This document shows positions 26,686-34,866 of a DNA stretch of 64,000 nucleotides, in pieces. Under the pieces are notes generated by a model that had not been told where the DNA came from, made no database searches, and saw nothing but the letters and a program-made list of their open reading frames with translations. Each line of letters opens with the position of its first letter. Position 1 is the stretch's first letter. Origin of the DNA: Bacillus sp. FJAT-22090 (GTDB lineage: Bacteria; Bacillota; Bacilli; Bacillales_A; Planococcaceae); contig NZ_CP012601.1 in the NCBI RefSeq assembly GCF_001278755.1, positions 2,852,001 through 2,916,000 of the forward strand. The letters run 5' to 3'. The translations under genes and the position numbers were made by a program.

Positions 26686-26721
26686 TTGAAGCAGGCTTGC
26701 GTATTGCAGAGCCTGCTTCAA
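26686..26721 (-). terminator. Intercistronic hairpin after the binding-protein gene
   Basis: Perfect 11-bp arms TTGAAGCAGGC (26686-26696) and GCCTGCTTCAA (26711-26721) with a 14-nt loop; on the minus strand it is followed by TTTTAGG and then the MalF-like ribosome binding site. It probably acts as a partial terminator or an mRNA-stabilising stem. Confidence 0.6.
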
Positions 26722-26726
26722 CACTG

Positions 26727-28055
26727 TTATTTTAATAGTTCATCGACGACTTTCTTGGCATCCGCCATAGCTTCTTCCGCTGTTTTCTCCCCGTTAAAGA
26801 CTAATTGAAGCTGTGATTGGATCGCTTCATCAATCTTCTTCCATTCAGGATGGCGTGGAAGCATTACTACTTGGTCAGACATTTCCATTGCACGTGTCAT
26901 TTCTGGATTGTCTTTGAATGGATCCTTCTCAGAAGCACTGATACGCGCAGGGAAAATACCATAGTTTTGCGCCATTACGAATTGCTCGTCAGTAGATGAA
27001 ATATATTTCATGAAGTCAGCAATTGCCGCTTTTTTATTTGCATCCTCTTGGTGGAACATAATCCAGCCGCCAACTCCGCCGATAGTTTGTGCATCCGAAT
27101 CTGCGCTTGGATATTCAGCTACCATGAAATTTGTCGGGTATTTACCTTGTGCAGCACCGATTGCCCATGTTGCCCAAGGCTGCATTGCAACAGTACGTTG
27201 TTCTTCGTTTGCCCAAGCTTGGAATGTACCACCTACGTCAGCACCACCCAATGTTTCAGGTGCGACTTCATGTTCCAATTTCAAATCAGCAAGGTCTTGA
27301 ATTGCTTGAACAACTTTAGGATCATCCATTGTGAATTCAGTCATATCTTCATTTAAAGGAGAACCTCCATTTTTAAAGAAAAATGGCCAAGTTTCATAGT
27401 ATCCAGGAAGTACATAAGTGGAGAAACCATATACATCTGTTTTGCCGTCGCTGTCACGGTCGAAAGTCAATTGTTTTGCTGCTTCAAGGAACTCATCATA
27501 CGTCCACTTGCCATTTTCAGGAGGAGTTACTCCTTTTTCCTCAAATAGATCAAGGTTCAACAGCATTGTGTGAAGCGTGATGGAGTTCGGGATCCCATAT
27601 AGCTTATCTTCATACGTATAAGCTTCTAATGTGTTTTCGTAGAAGTCTCCTTTTTCCTCATCAGAGAAAAATGCATCAAGTGGTTCGATGACTCCCTGCT
27701 CGATATGATCGATACTTACAGAGCTTCCGCTAATGTCAACCGGAGCAATATCCGGCCAAGACTTTCCACCGATTGCAACACCTAGCTTGTCGCCCATTTC
27801 AGCCCATGGAACTTGCACCAATTCAATGTCAATTCCTTCATGCTCTGCTTCATACTCAGCAACTTTGGACTCAAGCCAATGATATTTGTTGTCATCTTTG
27901 TCTGGCCATCTTGGTCCATCCCAAATTGTGATTGTGCCTTTGAATTCCTCTGCATTTCCAGCTTCTTCAGAATCGCCGCTGCATGCCGCTAATACGGAAG
28001 CAGATAGACCAAGCGATGCAACCAAAAGTGCGGATTTTTTCCACATGTTCTTCAT
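26727..28055 (-). CDS. CUT1 sugar-binding lipoprotein
   Basis: The 442-residue protein has a lipoprotein signal with lipobox LAAC (Cys25) and belongs to SBP_bac_1: 'ITIWDGPRWPDKDDNKYHWL', 'DIAPVDISGSSVSIDHIEQG', 'LYGIPNSITLHTMLLNLDLF' and 'GGVGGWIMFHQEDANKKAAI'. It would sit on the outer surface and deliver a sugar to the two permeases. The start ATG 28055 follows AAGGGGG. It lies directly downstream of anmK (24 bases), so the ligand is probably a wall-derived amino sugar. In B. subtilis this slot is taken by the PTS carrier MurP; none is present here. Confidence 0.9.
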   Translation of the reverse strand: MKNMWKKSALLVASLGLSASVLAACSGDSEEAGNAEEFKGTITIWDGPRWPDKDDNKYHWLESKVAEYEAEHEGIDIELVQVPWAEMGDKLGVAIGGKSWPDIAPVDISGSSVSIDHIEQGVIEPLDAFFSDEEKGDFYENTLEAYTYEDKLYGIPNSITLHTMLLNLDLFEEKGVTPPENGKWTYDEFLEAAKQLTFDRDSDGKTDVYGFSTYVLPGYYETWPFFFKNGGSPLNEDMTEFTMDDPKVVQAIQDLADLKLEHEVAPETLGGADVGGTFQAWANEEQRTVAMQPWATWAIGAAQGKYPTNFMVAEYPSADSDAQTIGGVGGWIMFHQEDANKKAAIADFMKYISSTDEQFVMAQNYGIFPARISASEKDPFKDNPEMTRAMEMSDQVVMLPRHPEWKKIDEAIQSQLQLVFNGEKTAEEAMADAKKVVDELLK

Positions 28056-28079
28056 ACTTAAATCCCCCTTATATTGTTT

Positions 28080-29237
28080 TCACCAAGCAATTTTCCCAAG
28101 AACCGTCTGCCTATTTGCTCCTGTTGCAGCAGGGGAATTATTAGGCAATTGATGAAAGCCCAGATACCCTAATAGAGCGAACACAAAAGCTTCTTTGGCA
28201 TCACTATTGATTCCTAGCATTTCAATCTTCTCTACATTCACTGAATCATGAAGCAATTCTCTTAAGTAGTTTAGGAGAGTAACATTATGCACTCCCCCAC
28301 CACTGACGAAAATTTCTGATAATTCATGAGATGTTACGTACTTTTGGATTTCATCCGCCAAGGTACGTGCTGTAAGCATTGTAGCGGTAGCAATCTTGTC
28401 GAGTGAAGATAAACCAAGTTGATCTGCCTTGTGCCAAATGGATTCTGCATAGCCAATTCCGAACTCTTCCCTGCCTGTACTCTTTGGTGCGGGTTTCTTA
28501 TAGTAGGTATGTTGAAGTAGCTGATTCAGCCACTCCTCACTCACCTTACCGGCTCCAGCAAATTTTCCGTCCTGGTCAAAGTTCTCTTTTCCATTAGTAT
28601 AGATGGATGAAAAAGCATCAACGATCATATTACCTGGTCCTGTGTCATAGGCGATGATTTCCTGTACTGAACCTTTCGGCGGAAGCACTGTAATATTGGA
28701 GATGCCACCAATATTAACTAACACCCTTCCGGATTGTTCAGATTGGAATAAAAACTGGTCTGCAAACGGCACTAATGGTGCACCTTGACCGCCAGCCGCC
28801 ATGTCACGTGTCCGGAAATCACCGATAACAGGTTTTCCTGTATGTTCAGCAATTACTGAAATATCACCAATTTGAAGAGTATTCGGCCTTGAGAAAGCGT
28901 CTCCCCCTACAATGGGTTCATGCCAAATCGTTTGTCCATGAGAGCTGACCAAGTCGATTGAATCAAACGCAATATCAGAATTAGCTAATATCTTTTTAAT
29001 AGATGAAGCATATAATTCTCCCAAATACATATTCATAGATGATATAGACTGTACGGGTGCTTCTTGATCCATTAAACTTGCGAGTTGTTCCCTTAATTCC
29101 GGCGTATACGGCATTGTAGTGAAATGCTTCAATTCATGTTCAAGCACTCCATCCGTCATAGAAAAATCAACAATTGCCATATCTAATCCATCAAGTGATG
29201 TCCCTGACATGAGTCCGCAAACGCGCATAGCTCTCAC
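28080..29237 (-). CDS. anmK: 1,6-anhydro-N-acetylmuramic acid kinase
   Basis: AnmK uses ATP to open the 1,6-anhydro ring and phosphorylate MurNAc, giving MurNAc-6-phosphate for MurQ. The 385-residue product shows the family signatures VCGLMSGTSLDGLDMA at the N-terminus, 'SHGQTIWHEP', 'LQIGDISVIAEHTGKPVIGDFR' (recognised by GKPVIGDFRTRDMAAGGQGA), 'NIGGISN', 'YDTGPGNMIVDA' and 'VSGGGVHN'. The GTG at 29237 follows GGGGGAG by about five bases and is preferred to 29255. It is the first gene of the operon anmK-binding protein-permeases-namZ-murQ-GNAT-murR, and has its own promoter with a cre-like site and a candidate operator. Confidence 0.93.
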   Translation of the reverse strand: MRAMRVCGLMSGTSLDGLDMAIVDFSMTDGVLEHELKHFTTMPYTPELREQLASLMDQEAPVQSISSMNMYLGELYASSIKKILANSDIAFDSIDLVSSHGQTIWHEPIVGGDAFSRPNTLQIGDISVIAEHTGKPVIGDFRTRDMAAGGQGAPLVPFADQFLFQSEQSGRVLVNIGGISNITVLPPKGSVQEIIAYDTGPGNMIVDAFSSIYTNGKENFDQDGKFAGAGKVSEEWLNQLLQHTYYKKPAPKSTGREEFGIGYAESIWHKADQLGLSSLDKIATATMLTARTLADEIQKYVTSHELSEIFVSGGGVHNVTLLNYLRELLHDSVNVEKIEMLGINSDAKEAFVFALLGYLGFHQLPNNSPAATGANRQTVLGKIAW

Positions 29238-29263
29238 AAAACTCCCCCTCGGCATTTAAATAA

Positions 29264-29277
29264 TGAAAACGCTTACC
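29264..29277 (-). promoter_or_regulatory. cre-like CcpA site at the anmK promoter
   Basis: TGAAAACGCTTACC on the plus strand matches the loose cre consensus WTGNAARCGNWWWCA with one mismatch at the end. It lies immediately downstream of the -10 box, so bound CcpA would block initiation. Confidence 0.55.
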
Positions 29278-29280
29278 CAT

Positions 29281-29309
29281 ATTTTAGTATTTATAAAATT
29301 AAATATCAA
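29281..29309 (-). promoter_or_regulatory. Sigma-A promoter of the anmK operon
   Basis: On the minus strand TTGATA (29309-29304) and TAAAAT (29286-29281) are spaced by exactly 17 bases, 45 bases before the anmK start. Confidence 0.7.
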
Positions 29310-29324
29310 TACTTTTTTGATTAT

Positions 29325-29342
29325 TTAAAATATTGTTTCAAT
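29325..29342. promoter_or_regulatory. Candidate RpiR/MurR operator upstream of anmK
   Basis: TTAAAATATTGTTTCAAT is identical at 16 of 18 positions to TTGAAATATTTTTTCAAT at 34767-34784. Here it overlaps the last codons of nagZ and lies just upstream of the anmK -35 box. Two copies at the two promoters of one pathway suggest a shared regulator. Confidence 0.5.
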
Positions 29343-30911
29343 GAAAGGTAGGCTAACAGGCAATTTTCCCTTAACTTCCACCTTTCCAACTAAAAATTCA
29401 GAAACTATTTCAAAAGCGCTTTTAGTGAATTCATACGTACATATCACTCTATTGGCATTCTGGAATAAAGCTGCATCATACGGTGAACGAATAGCAATTA
29501 CATCTACCGGCTTTCCCGACTCGATTAACTTGTGTACTAATCTCTCTTGTGCTGGATCTTTCACGGCATTCAATGTTAATACAACCACATGGTCATACCC
29601 AGTCGACTTTTCAACAGCACCTTCGATTGCCACTGCATAGTCCGCTGGAATAATTTCAAGTATTTCAACGTTCTTGTGGACCTTCATCAACTCATCTGCC
29701 ATTCCAATCGTTGAATATCTACGGTCCTCAACCATAGTTGCATACTCATTTGTTGGATAAATTAATAGAACTTTAGCTTCATGGGCAATCGCTTCACCAT
29801 TACCGTAGACTTTCGTAATTCCAGCTTTATAAATTTCCCGCATCAGCTCTCGATGCGAATCACTACCTACGAACGCAGGTACTTCTGAAACTTGTTCAAT
29901 TTCATCCCAAGAAGCGTAGTTCCCAATCATGTTGTCAATCCTATTTACTGACTCGTCTATACGAGCTTCCAAGATAACTCCGTTCCTAACACCCTCCACT
30001 ATTTTTATAATGGATTGCTCTTGAAGCGAATGAATATGAGAAACCATTACTAAATCAACACCAGCTTCGACTGCTCTTAAAGCTCCTTCAACTGTACCTA
30101 TACCTTTTGCGATTGCATCCATTTCCATGCAATCGGTCGTAATCACCCCGTCAAACCCTAATTTTTCCCGTAATAGACCGGTAATCACTGATTTCGAAAG
30201 GGTTGCAGGAGTATTCTCTTCCGTTTCCAAAGCCGGGAAATATACATGAGCGGTCATGATTGCATCTGCTCCCGTCTTAATGCATTCTTTGAAAGGTACA
30301 AGCTCCACTTCATGTAACCTCTTTAAGTCATGTGCTATAACTGGCAGATCTAGGTGTGAGTCGACACTTGTATCCCCATGTCCTGGGAAATGTTTTAAAG
30401 TTGTCATCACTCTTTCTTCCTGCATCCCAGTCATTGTTTGCACGGCAAGAGAAGCTACCTTTTTCGGGTCCTCCCCAAAGGAACGTACTCCAATTACTGG
30501 ATTTAAAGCATTATTATTCACATCGACAACCGGTGCCAAGTTCCAGTTGATGCCAAGTGCCTTTAATTCCTTGCCTGTTATTCTGCCTGCCTGCATGGCA
30601 TAATTAACATCTCCTGCAGCTCCTAGAAGCATTGCACCTGGAATGATAGTGGTACCGTCCCCTAACCGCCTTACAACACCATTCTCCTGATCAATACAAA
30701 TAAGCAAAGGCATGGAATAGCCAGCAGCTTTTGCCTCAAGTTGCAGACTCCTGGTTAAACTAAGAATTTCTTGAGGTGTTCCGATATTTCGTCCGAATAA
30801 GATAACCCCGCCAATATGATATTCATGGATCAAATGCTTAATTTCCTCTGATATAGTAGTTCCTTTGAAACCCGCAATCAACATACGACCTACTTTTTTC
30901 TTTAATTCCAC
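29325..30911 (-). CDS. nagZ: Beta-N-acetylglucosaminidase NagZ (GH3), cytoplasmic form
   Basis: NagZ removes GlcNAc from the non-reducing end of muropeptides such as GlcNAc-MurNAc or GlcNAc-anhydroMurNAc. The 528-residue protein has the GH3 barrel with 'GGVILFGRNIGTP', 'IDQENGVVRRLG', and the catalytic dyad region KHFPGHGDTSVDSHLDLP, then the nucleophile region 'GVITTDCMEMDAI', and a C-terminal domain of some 170 residues as in the B. subtilis enzyme. GTG 30911 follows AAGGGAGG; the in-frame extension to 31019 overlaps the previous gene. No signal peptide is present, whereas B. subtilis NagZ is exported, so cleavage should occur in the cytoplasm after import. Confidence 0.93.
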   Translation of the reverse strand: MELKKKVGRMLIAGFKGTTISEEIKHLIHEYHIGGVILFGRNIGTPQEILSLTRSLQLEAKAAGYSMPLLICIDQENGVVRRLGDGTTIIPGAMLLGAAGDVNYAMQAGRITGKELKALGINWNLAPVVDVNNNALNPVIGVRSFGEDPKKVASLAVQTMTGMQEERVMTTLKHFPGHGDTSVDSHLDLPVIAHDLKRLHEVELVPFKECIKTGADAIMTAHVYFPALETEENTPATLSKSVITGLLREKLGFDGVITTDCMEMDAIAKGIGTVEGALRAVEAGVDLVMVSHIHSLQEQSIIKIVEGVRNGVILEARIDESVNRIDNMIGNYASWDEIEQVSEVPAFVGSDSHRELMREIYKAGITKVYGNGEAIAHEAKVLLIYPTNEYATMVEDRRYSTIGMADELMKVHKNVEILEIIPADYAVAIEGAVEKSTGYDHVVVLTLNAVKDPAQERLVHKLIESGKPVDVIAIRSPYDAALFQNANRVICTYEFTKSAFEIVSEFLVGKVEVKGKLPVSLPFIETIF

Positions 30912-30927
30912 GTTGTATCTACCTCCC

Positions 30928-31635
30928 TTAAGATATTGGAAACCCTGGAATATGCCCTTCTTTCCTGACATGAAGACCTTTTGAGTTTTGTAACGTTTGG
31001 GCAAACGTAGTGCGAGCAAGACAGCCTCTCATCGTCCCTAATGCCTTATAGTAATCGTAATATCTGAAACTTGTAGAATTCATGATGAACCAATAGCAGG
31101 ACAACGCTTCTAAATAAGTTTCAAATGAATCAGTCACATCCACATATATATCTGGTTCGTAACCTTCCATGTCCTCCCAGTTTTCACTATGGAAAACCCT
31201 GCGGAGTCCATGCGGAGGTAGGCCCTCCAAATCAAAGCCAGGCAAAGAAGCTTTTAACCAAGCGTCCTGTACAATTAGTTGACAAAGCCGATGATCGGGA
31301 TGCATACTGTTGATCCAATGTGTGATGACAAAATCAGGTTTTTCCTTGCGGAATATTGTAGCTACTTCCTTCACAATCTCCTCATTAAATGTCAACTCTG
31401 CGTCCTTATGACCCAGGTTAATACTCGTTCCACCCAGTAATTTGGCGGCTTTCTCTGCTTCCTGTATCTTCTGTTCCCGATATTCATCCACTGTTAAATG
31501 TGCGGCCCCCCCCTTCTCCCCGGCTGTAAGATGCAGGAATGTCACCTTGTACCCGGCTTGGGCATATTTATGTGCAATTGCCCCAGCCTGGATTTCCCCA
31601 TCGCCACAATGGGCACCAACTACCATTAAATGCAT
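30928..31635 (-). CDS. PIG-L family deacetylase-like protein with altered active site
   Basis: The 235-residue protein has the PIG-L/LmbE fold: 'AHCGDGEIQAGAIAHKYAQAG' at the N-terminus (seen as GAHCGDGEI), 'LTAGEKGG' and 'SMHPDHR' near residue 115. In the canonical AHPDDAE motif His9 and Asp12 (zinc ligands) and Glu14 are kept, and the second His is kept in HPDHR, but the Asp that acts as catalytic base is Gly11. The start ATG 31635 has GGAAGGAG upstream; ATG 31653 overlaps that site. Active relatives de-N-acetylate GlcNAc-containing compounds. It lies between the AmiE-like gene and nagZ (16-base gap). It may be a sugar N-deacetylase with a changed mechanism, or a non-catalytic sugar-binding protein. 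Confidence 0.8.
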   Translation of the reverse strand: MHLMVVGAHCGDGEIQAGAIAHKYAQAGYKVTFLHLTAGEKGGAAHLTVDEYREQKIQEAEKAAKLLGGTSINLGHKDAELTFNEEIVKEVATIFRKEKPDFVITHWINSMHPDHRLCQLIVQDAWLKASLPGFDLEGLPPHGLRRVFHSENWEDMEGYEPDIYVDVTDSFETYLEALSCYWFIMNSTSFRYYDYYKALGTMRGCLARTTFAQTLQNSKGLHVRKEGHIPGFPIS

Positions 31636-31640
31636 GAAAC

Positions 31641-32702
31641 TCACTCCTTCCATATTGATAAATTTGCCGCTATTAGGTTATGAAGTCTGGGACGCAACCG
31701 AATCATGCGATCATGTCGACCGAAATATACTCGATTGGTTAGTAATATCACAGTAGTTTCCGATTCAGGATCCAAGTAAAAACTTGTTCCTGTGAAACCG
31801 GTATGACCATACGTATTAAATGACATTAGATCCCCAGCCGGGCATGCACTTGATCCTTTCAGCTGCCACCCAAGTCCCCTAACCTCCTCTGAGAATGGAG
31901 TACAATTTTCACGCGACTTCCTAAGCCATGCTGGATTCAGGACTTGCTTTCCATTGTAATAACCTTCGTTTTCAAGCATGTCACAGTACTTTGCGATATC
32001 ACCAATAGTGGAGAATAAACCCGCATGACCGCTAATTCCACCCATGAATTCCGTATTATCGTCATGGACGATTCCATACTTATGACCGTTTAAATGCTCC
32101 AAGTATTCAGTTGGAGCTATTCTTGAACGCTCAACTTTCGGCAAGAACGTGGTTTGATCCATCCTCAATGGCTCGAAAATATATTTTTGCACAAATTCTT
32201 GCAGCGGGATTCCACTGACAACCTTTACAATTTCACCTAATGTAATAAATCCCAAATCACTATAGATCATGTTGGTTTCAGGTTTATAAACGAGTTGATC
32301 CTCGTATATTTCATTTAACACTTCTTCATAACTCAATTTCCGTTCAAAATATGGCCGGTGTGCAATCATTCCCGAAGAATGGGTAAGTAGTTGTTTTATT
32401 GTCACGTCTTCTTTACCATTCCGACCAAAGGAAGGGAGTAAGGAGGCGACCCGATCGTTTAAATAGATTTCAGCGTCAGCAAGCAATTTCAAAATGGCTG
32501 GTAAGGTTGCCATCACTTTAGTCAATGATGCCACATCGAAAAGGTGGTCTGTCGACATTAGTACCTTATCTTCTTCGGTACTGTTGTATCCCACTGCTTC
32601 CTCCAAAATCCATTCGCCCTTATGTTTAATGCGTATAACAGCACCCGGAGTTGTTTGTTTCTCTATTTCATCATGGAGAAATTTTTCAACCAACCGCTTC
32701 AT
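31641..32702 (-). CDS. amiE: Serine beta-lactamase-fold hydrolase, AmiE (YbbE)-like
   Basis: The 353-residue protein has the class C beta-lactamase/esterase fold with SLTK (Ser59-Lys62), Tyr147 in YSDLG, and HTG near residue 305 in GHTGFTG. In the matching B. subtilis operon, YbbE was renamed AmiE and removes peptides from MurNAc-peptides after NagZ action. The synteny here (next to nagZ) makes an N-acetylmuramoyl-L-alanine amidase the best reading; a D,D-peptidase or esterase is the alternative. No signal peptide is visible, so it should act in the cytoplasm. ATG 32702 follows GAGGGGGAG. The PIG-L gene starts six bases before its stop codon region ends, so coupling is likely. Confidence 0.8.
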   Translation of the reverse strand: MKRLVEKFLHDEIEKQTTPGAVIRIKHKGEWILEEAVGYNSTEEDKVLMSTDHLFDVASLTKVMATLPAILKLLADAEIYLNDRVASLLPSFGRNGKEDVTIKQLLTHSSGMIAHRPYFERKLSYEEVLNEIYEDQLVYKPETNMIYSDLGFITLGEIVKVVSGIPLQEFVQKYIFEPLRMDQTTFLPKVERSRIAPTEYLEHLNGHKYGIVHDDNTEFMGGISGHAGLFSTIGDIAKYCDMLENEGYYNGKQVLNPAWLRKSRENCTPFSEEVRGLGWQLKGSSACPAGDLMSFNTYGHTGFTGTSFYLDPESETTVILLTNRVYFGRHDRMIRLRPRLHNLIAANLSIWKE

Positions 32703-32792
32703 TCCTCTCCCCCTCTCTTAAAAAAATATGGACAAACTAAGATGAACAACAATAATAGATTCATAACCGGACATAATCCGCATAAATGATAT

Positions 32793-33743
32793 CTACTCTA
32801 ACGGTTTCGACATCGCCCGATACTTTCTCCACGGTTCAAAGCCAAGTTTCCCATAAAACTGTTTTAACTGGGTCCAATCAATAATAATTTGGTCGACTCC
32901 ACGATTCATTAATTCATTGGCTGCCGCCTTAACCAAATCGATACCATAGTGCTTGCCTCTTATACTCCGGTCGATACCTAATGGTCCAATCCCTCCTGTT
33001 GGTGCTTGGAATAGAGGTGACCAGTAAACATTTTGTGCGATTATGGGTGAATGATGATCATTGATTCGGCAAAATCCCTGTAGTTTTCCTTCTAAATAAA
33101 AGCCAAGAAACTCTCTTCCATTTTGGCTTATACGATCATAATGCAATGCTTCGTAATGCCAACGACCTGGAAAAGACATTTCTAAGAAACGGAGAAGTTC
33201 AGGCATATCTTCTTTAGTTAAAACTCGGTAACAGTTTTTGTCATTTGTAAGTTCATACTTGGCTGCTCCCTTTACAGTTCTTAGTAAGTCGATTTCAACA
33301 CTTTCCATTAAATAGCCTTTTTTTCTAAAGAAATCGATAGCCGATCCATCCTCAAAAGGTATCCCCGGAAAGTAATGAAGAGGATCTCTCCCTAACCTGA
33401 CCTCTTTCAGATTCTGGAACTTGAAAGCTTGTTCAGCATGATTTAAAAGCTTTGTTCCAATTCCACTATTCCTTTTACTTTCACTTACGAACAAACATTG
33501 AATCCAGCCGATATCTTTTGACATATCGGCGGCCAGTTGTTCCTGATATTTTTTGCAAACGACAAATCCGACTAAGCGTTCGTGTTCAAAAATTGCAATG
33601 GATGCCTCAGGAAGTACATTCTTGTCTTGAAGGGTATTTTGAATCCACAATTCTTTCCTCATCGGAAATCTACTTCCAAGCGACTCATTCCACAAATTCA
33701 CCACTTCTGCTGATTCAATATCCAAAACAGATTTGATGATCAT
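32793..33743 (-). CDS. Tandem GNAT acetyltransferase coupled to the amino-sugar kinase (GlmA-like?)
   Basis: This 316-residue protein has two GNAT domains: the first with 'CLFVSESKRNSGIGTKLLNHA' near residue 85 (core RNSGIGTKLL), the second with 'LGIDRSIRGKHYGIDLVKAA' near residue 255. ATG 33743 overlaps the kinase stop by one base. A double-GNAT gene next to a BadF-type amino-sugar kinase recalls the C. acetobutylicum pair GlmA and MurK, where GlmA N-acetylates glucosamine and glucosaminides. It is only distantly similar to the other tandem GNAT of this locus (21671), so each may use a different amino sugar. Assignment is by context and fold. Confidence 0.75.
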   Translation of the reverse strand: MIIKSVLDIESAEVVNLWNESLGSRFPMRKELWIQNTLQDKNVLPEASIAIFEHERLVGFVVCKKYQEQLAADMSKDIGWIQCLFVSESKRNSGIGTKLLNHAEQAFKFQNLKEVRLGRDPLHYFPGIPFEDGSAIDFFRKKGYLMESVEIDLLRTVKGAAKYELTNDKNCYRVLTKEDMPELLRFLEMSFPGRWHYEALHYDRISQNGREFLGFYLEGKLQGFCRINDHHSPIIAQNVYWSPLFQAPTGGIGPLGIDRSIRGKHYGIDLVKAAANELMNRGVDQIIIDWTQLKQFYGKLGFEPWRKYRAMSKPLE

Positions 33744-34723
33744 TACTTCGCTCCTTTTTTATATTGCTTATTAAACGTATCGATGAACTGAGGACTAAGC
33801 TGTTTCTTCACTTTACTTAACCCTGCGGCGATAGCCCCTCCAACCGGTGCAGTTCTTGTAGATGAAAACACTATATTAGGGAGCTCTGGTTGGGCTAACG
33901 TTTTTAGTCGTTCCCTAAATAAATTGATGTTTGAGAAAACACCGCCAGATAAAATGACAGGAATTGAATCATCTACAGAAAATAGTTTCTGGTGGCAAGC
34001 TGAAATGGATGAATACATATCCTTACAAGCACCTTCAATGATCTCTTTCGCAATCGCATCATCATGGATAGCAGCATCTACCACTAACCTGCTCAGGGGA
34101 GCAATGATTGTTCTTGGATGTATGTCACCATAAATCTTATCGATAATATCCGGAACTCTTTTAACATTAAAGTAAGAACTGATCACGCCAGTTAACATGG
34201 TAGCTTTACCTCTTCCATCGTATTCTTTGAATACTGCTTGAAGGGCTTTATTGCCCAAGTCAAATCCACTGCCAAAGTCATCAAACAAGTAGCCCCAACC
34301 ACCAACTCTTTCAATCTCTCCTACTGAATTCATCCCTACCGTAATTGCTCCGGTTCCTGAAATCTGTACTATTCCCGGACTGCCCAAAGTTCCAGAAAAT
34401 AGAGCATTAAAGGCATCATTTTCAACGAAGATTTTAGTTTCATTAGGAAAACTTCTTCCAATCAATTCTGCTACCTCTTTATGCCGATTACTCTCGCCAA
34501 CTCCTGCCATGCCTGCAAAGCAAACCTTAATTTGCAGATACACTTCCTTGTTCTGTTTACGCAGCTGATTTAGTAACCCATTAATCACATCTTCAAAATC
34601 AGTTTTACTTAATGTGTTCGGATTACTCCTGCCAGTTTCCGCTTCCATGTAAACGGTTCCATTTTCGTCTGCAACAACTGCAGTGGTTTTCGTACCTCCG
34701 CCATCGATTCCTAATACAAACAT
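33743..34723 (-). CDS. murK: BadF/BcrA-type amino-sugar kinase (MurK/NagK-like)
   Basis: The 326-residue protein has the ASKHA kinase fold: phosphate 1 loop LGIDGGGTKTTAVV at residues 4-17, 'FAGMAGVG', 'VENDAFNALFSG' with the catalytic Asp, phosphate 2 loop 'QISGTGAITVG', and the adenosine motif 'VILSGGVFSN'. BadF-type sugar kinases phosphorylate GlcNAc; MurK of C. acetobutylicum phosphorylates both MurNAc and GlcNAc. Because uptake here is by an ABC importer rather than a phosphorylating PTS, such a kinase is required. ATG 34723 follows AGGTGG. It is the first gene of the operon kinase-GNAT-amiE-PIG-L-nagZ, with a clear promoter and candidate operator upstream. Confidence 0.88.
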   Translation of the reverse strand: MFVLGIDGGGTKTTAVVADENGTVYMEAETGRSNPNTLSKTDFEDVINGLLNQLRKQNKEVYLQIKVCFAGMAGVGESNRHKEVAELIGRSFPNETKIFVENDAFNALFSGTLGSPGIVQISGTGAITVGMNSVGEIERVGGWGYLFDDFGSGFDLGNKALQAVFKEYDGRGKATMLTGVISSYFNVKRVPDIIDKIYGDIHPRTIIAPLSRLVVDAAIHDDAIAKEIIEGACKDMYSSISACHQKLFSVDDSIPVILSGGVFSNINLFRERLKTLAQPELPNIVFSSTRTAPVGGAIAAGLSKVKKQLSPQFIDTFNKQYKKGAK

Positions 34724-34755
34724 AGATGGTCCACCTTTTGTTTCGTTTTTCTATA

Positions 34756-34783
34756 ATTATAAATTGTTGAAATATTTTTTCAA
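34756..34783 (-). promoter_or_regulatory. Sigma-A promoter of the kinase-nagZ operon
   Basis: On the minus strand TTGAAA (34783-34778) and a perfect TATAAT (34761-34756) are 16 bases apart, about 35 bases before the kinase start. The -35 box lies inside the palindrome at 34767-34784. Confidence 0.7.
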
Positions 34784-34784
34784 T
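34767..34784. promoter_or_regulatory. Candidate RpiR/MurR operator at the kinase promoter
   Basis: TTGAAATATTTTTTCAA is a palindrome with TTGAAA and TTTCAA half-sites five bases apart. It covers the -35 box, so a bound protein would exclude RNA polymerase. The near-identical element at 29325 sits at the other promoter of the pathway. Confidence 0.55.
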
Positions 34785-34822
34785 ATAAATCAGGTATATT
34801 CGTTATTTTATTTCACAAATAA

Positions 34823-34861
34823 AAACTGTCGAAATTCATCAAAGAGAAATTCCGACAGTTT
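34823..34861 (-). terminator. Terminator of the SpoIID-like gene
   Basis: Arms AACTGTCGAAATT and AATTCCGACAGTT form an imperfect 13-bp stem six bases after the stop of the SpoIID-like gene, followed on the minus strand by TTTTTATTT. It separates that gene from the kinase operon. Confidence 0.8.
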
Positions 34862-34866
34862 TCTTC

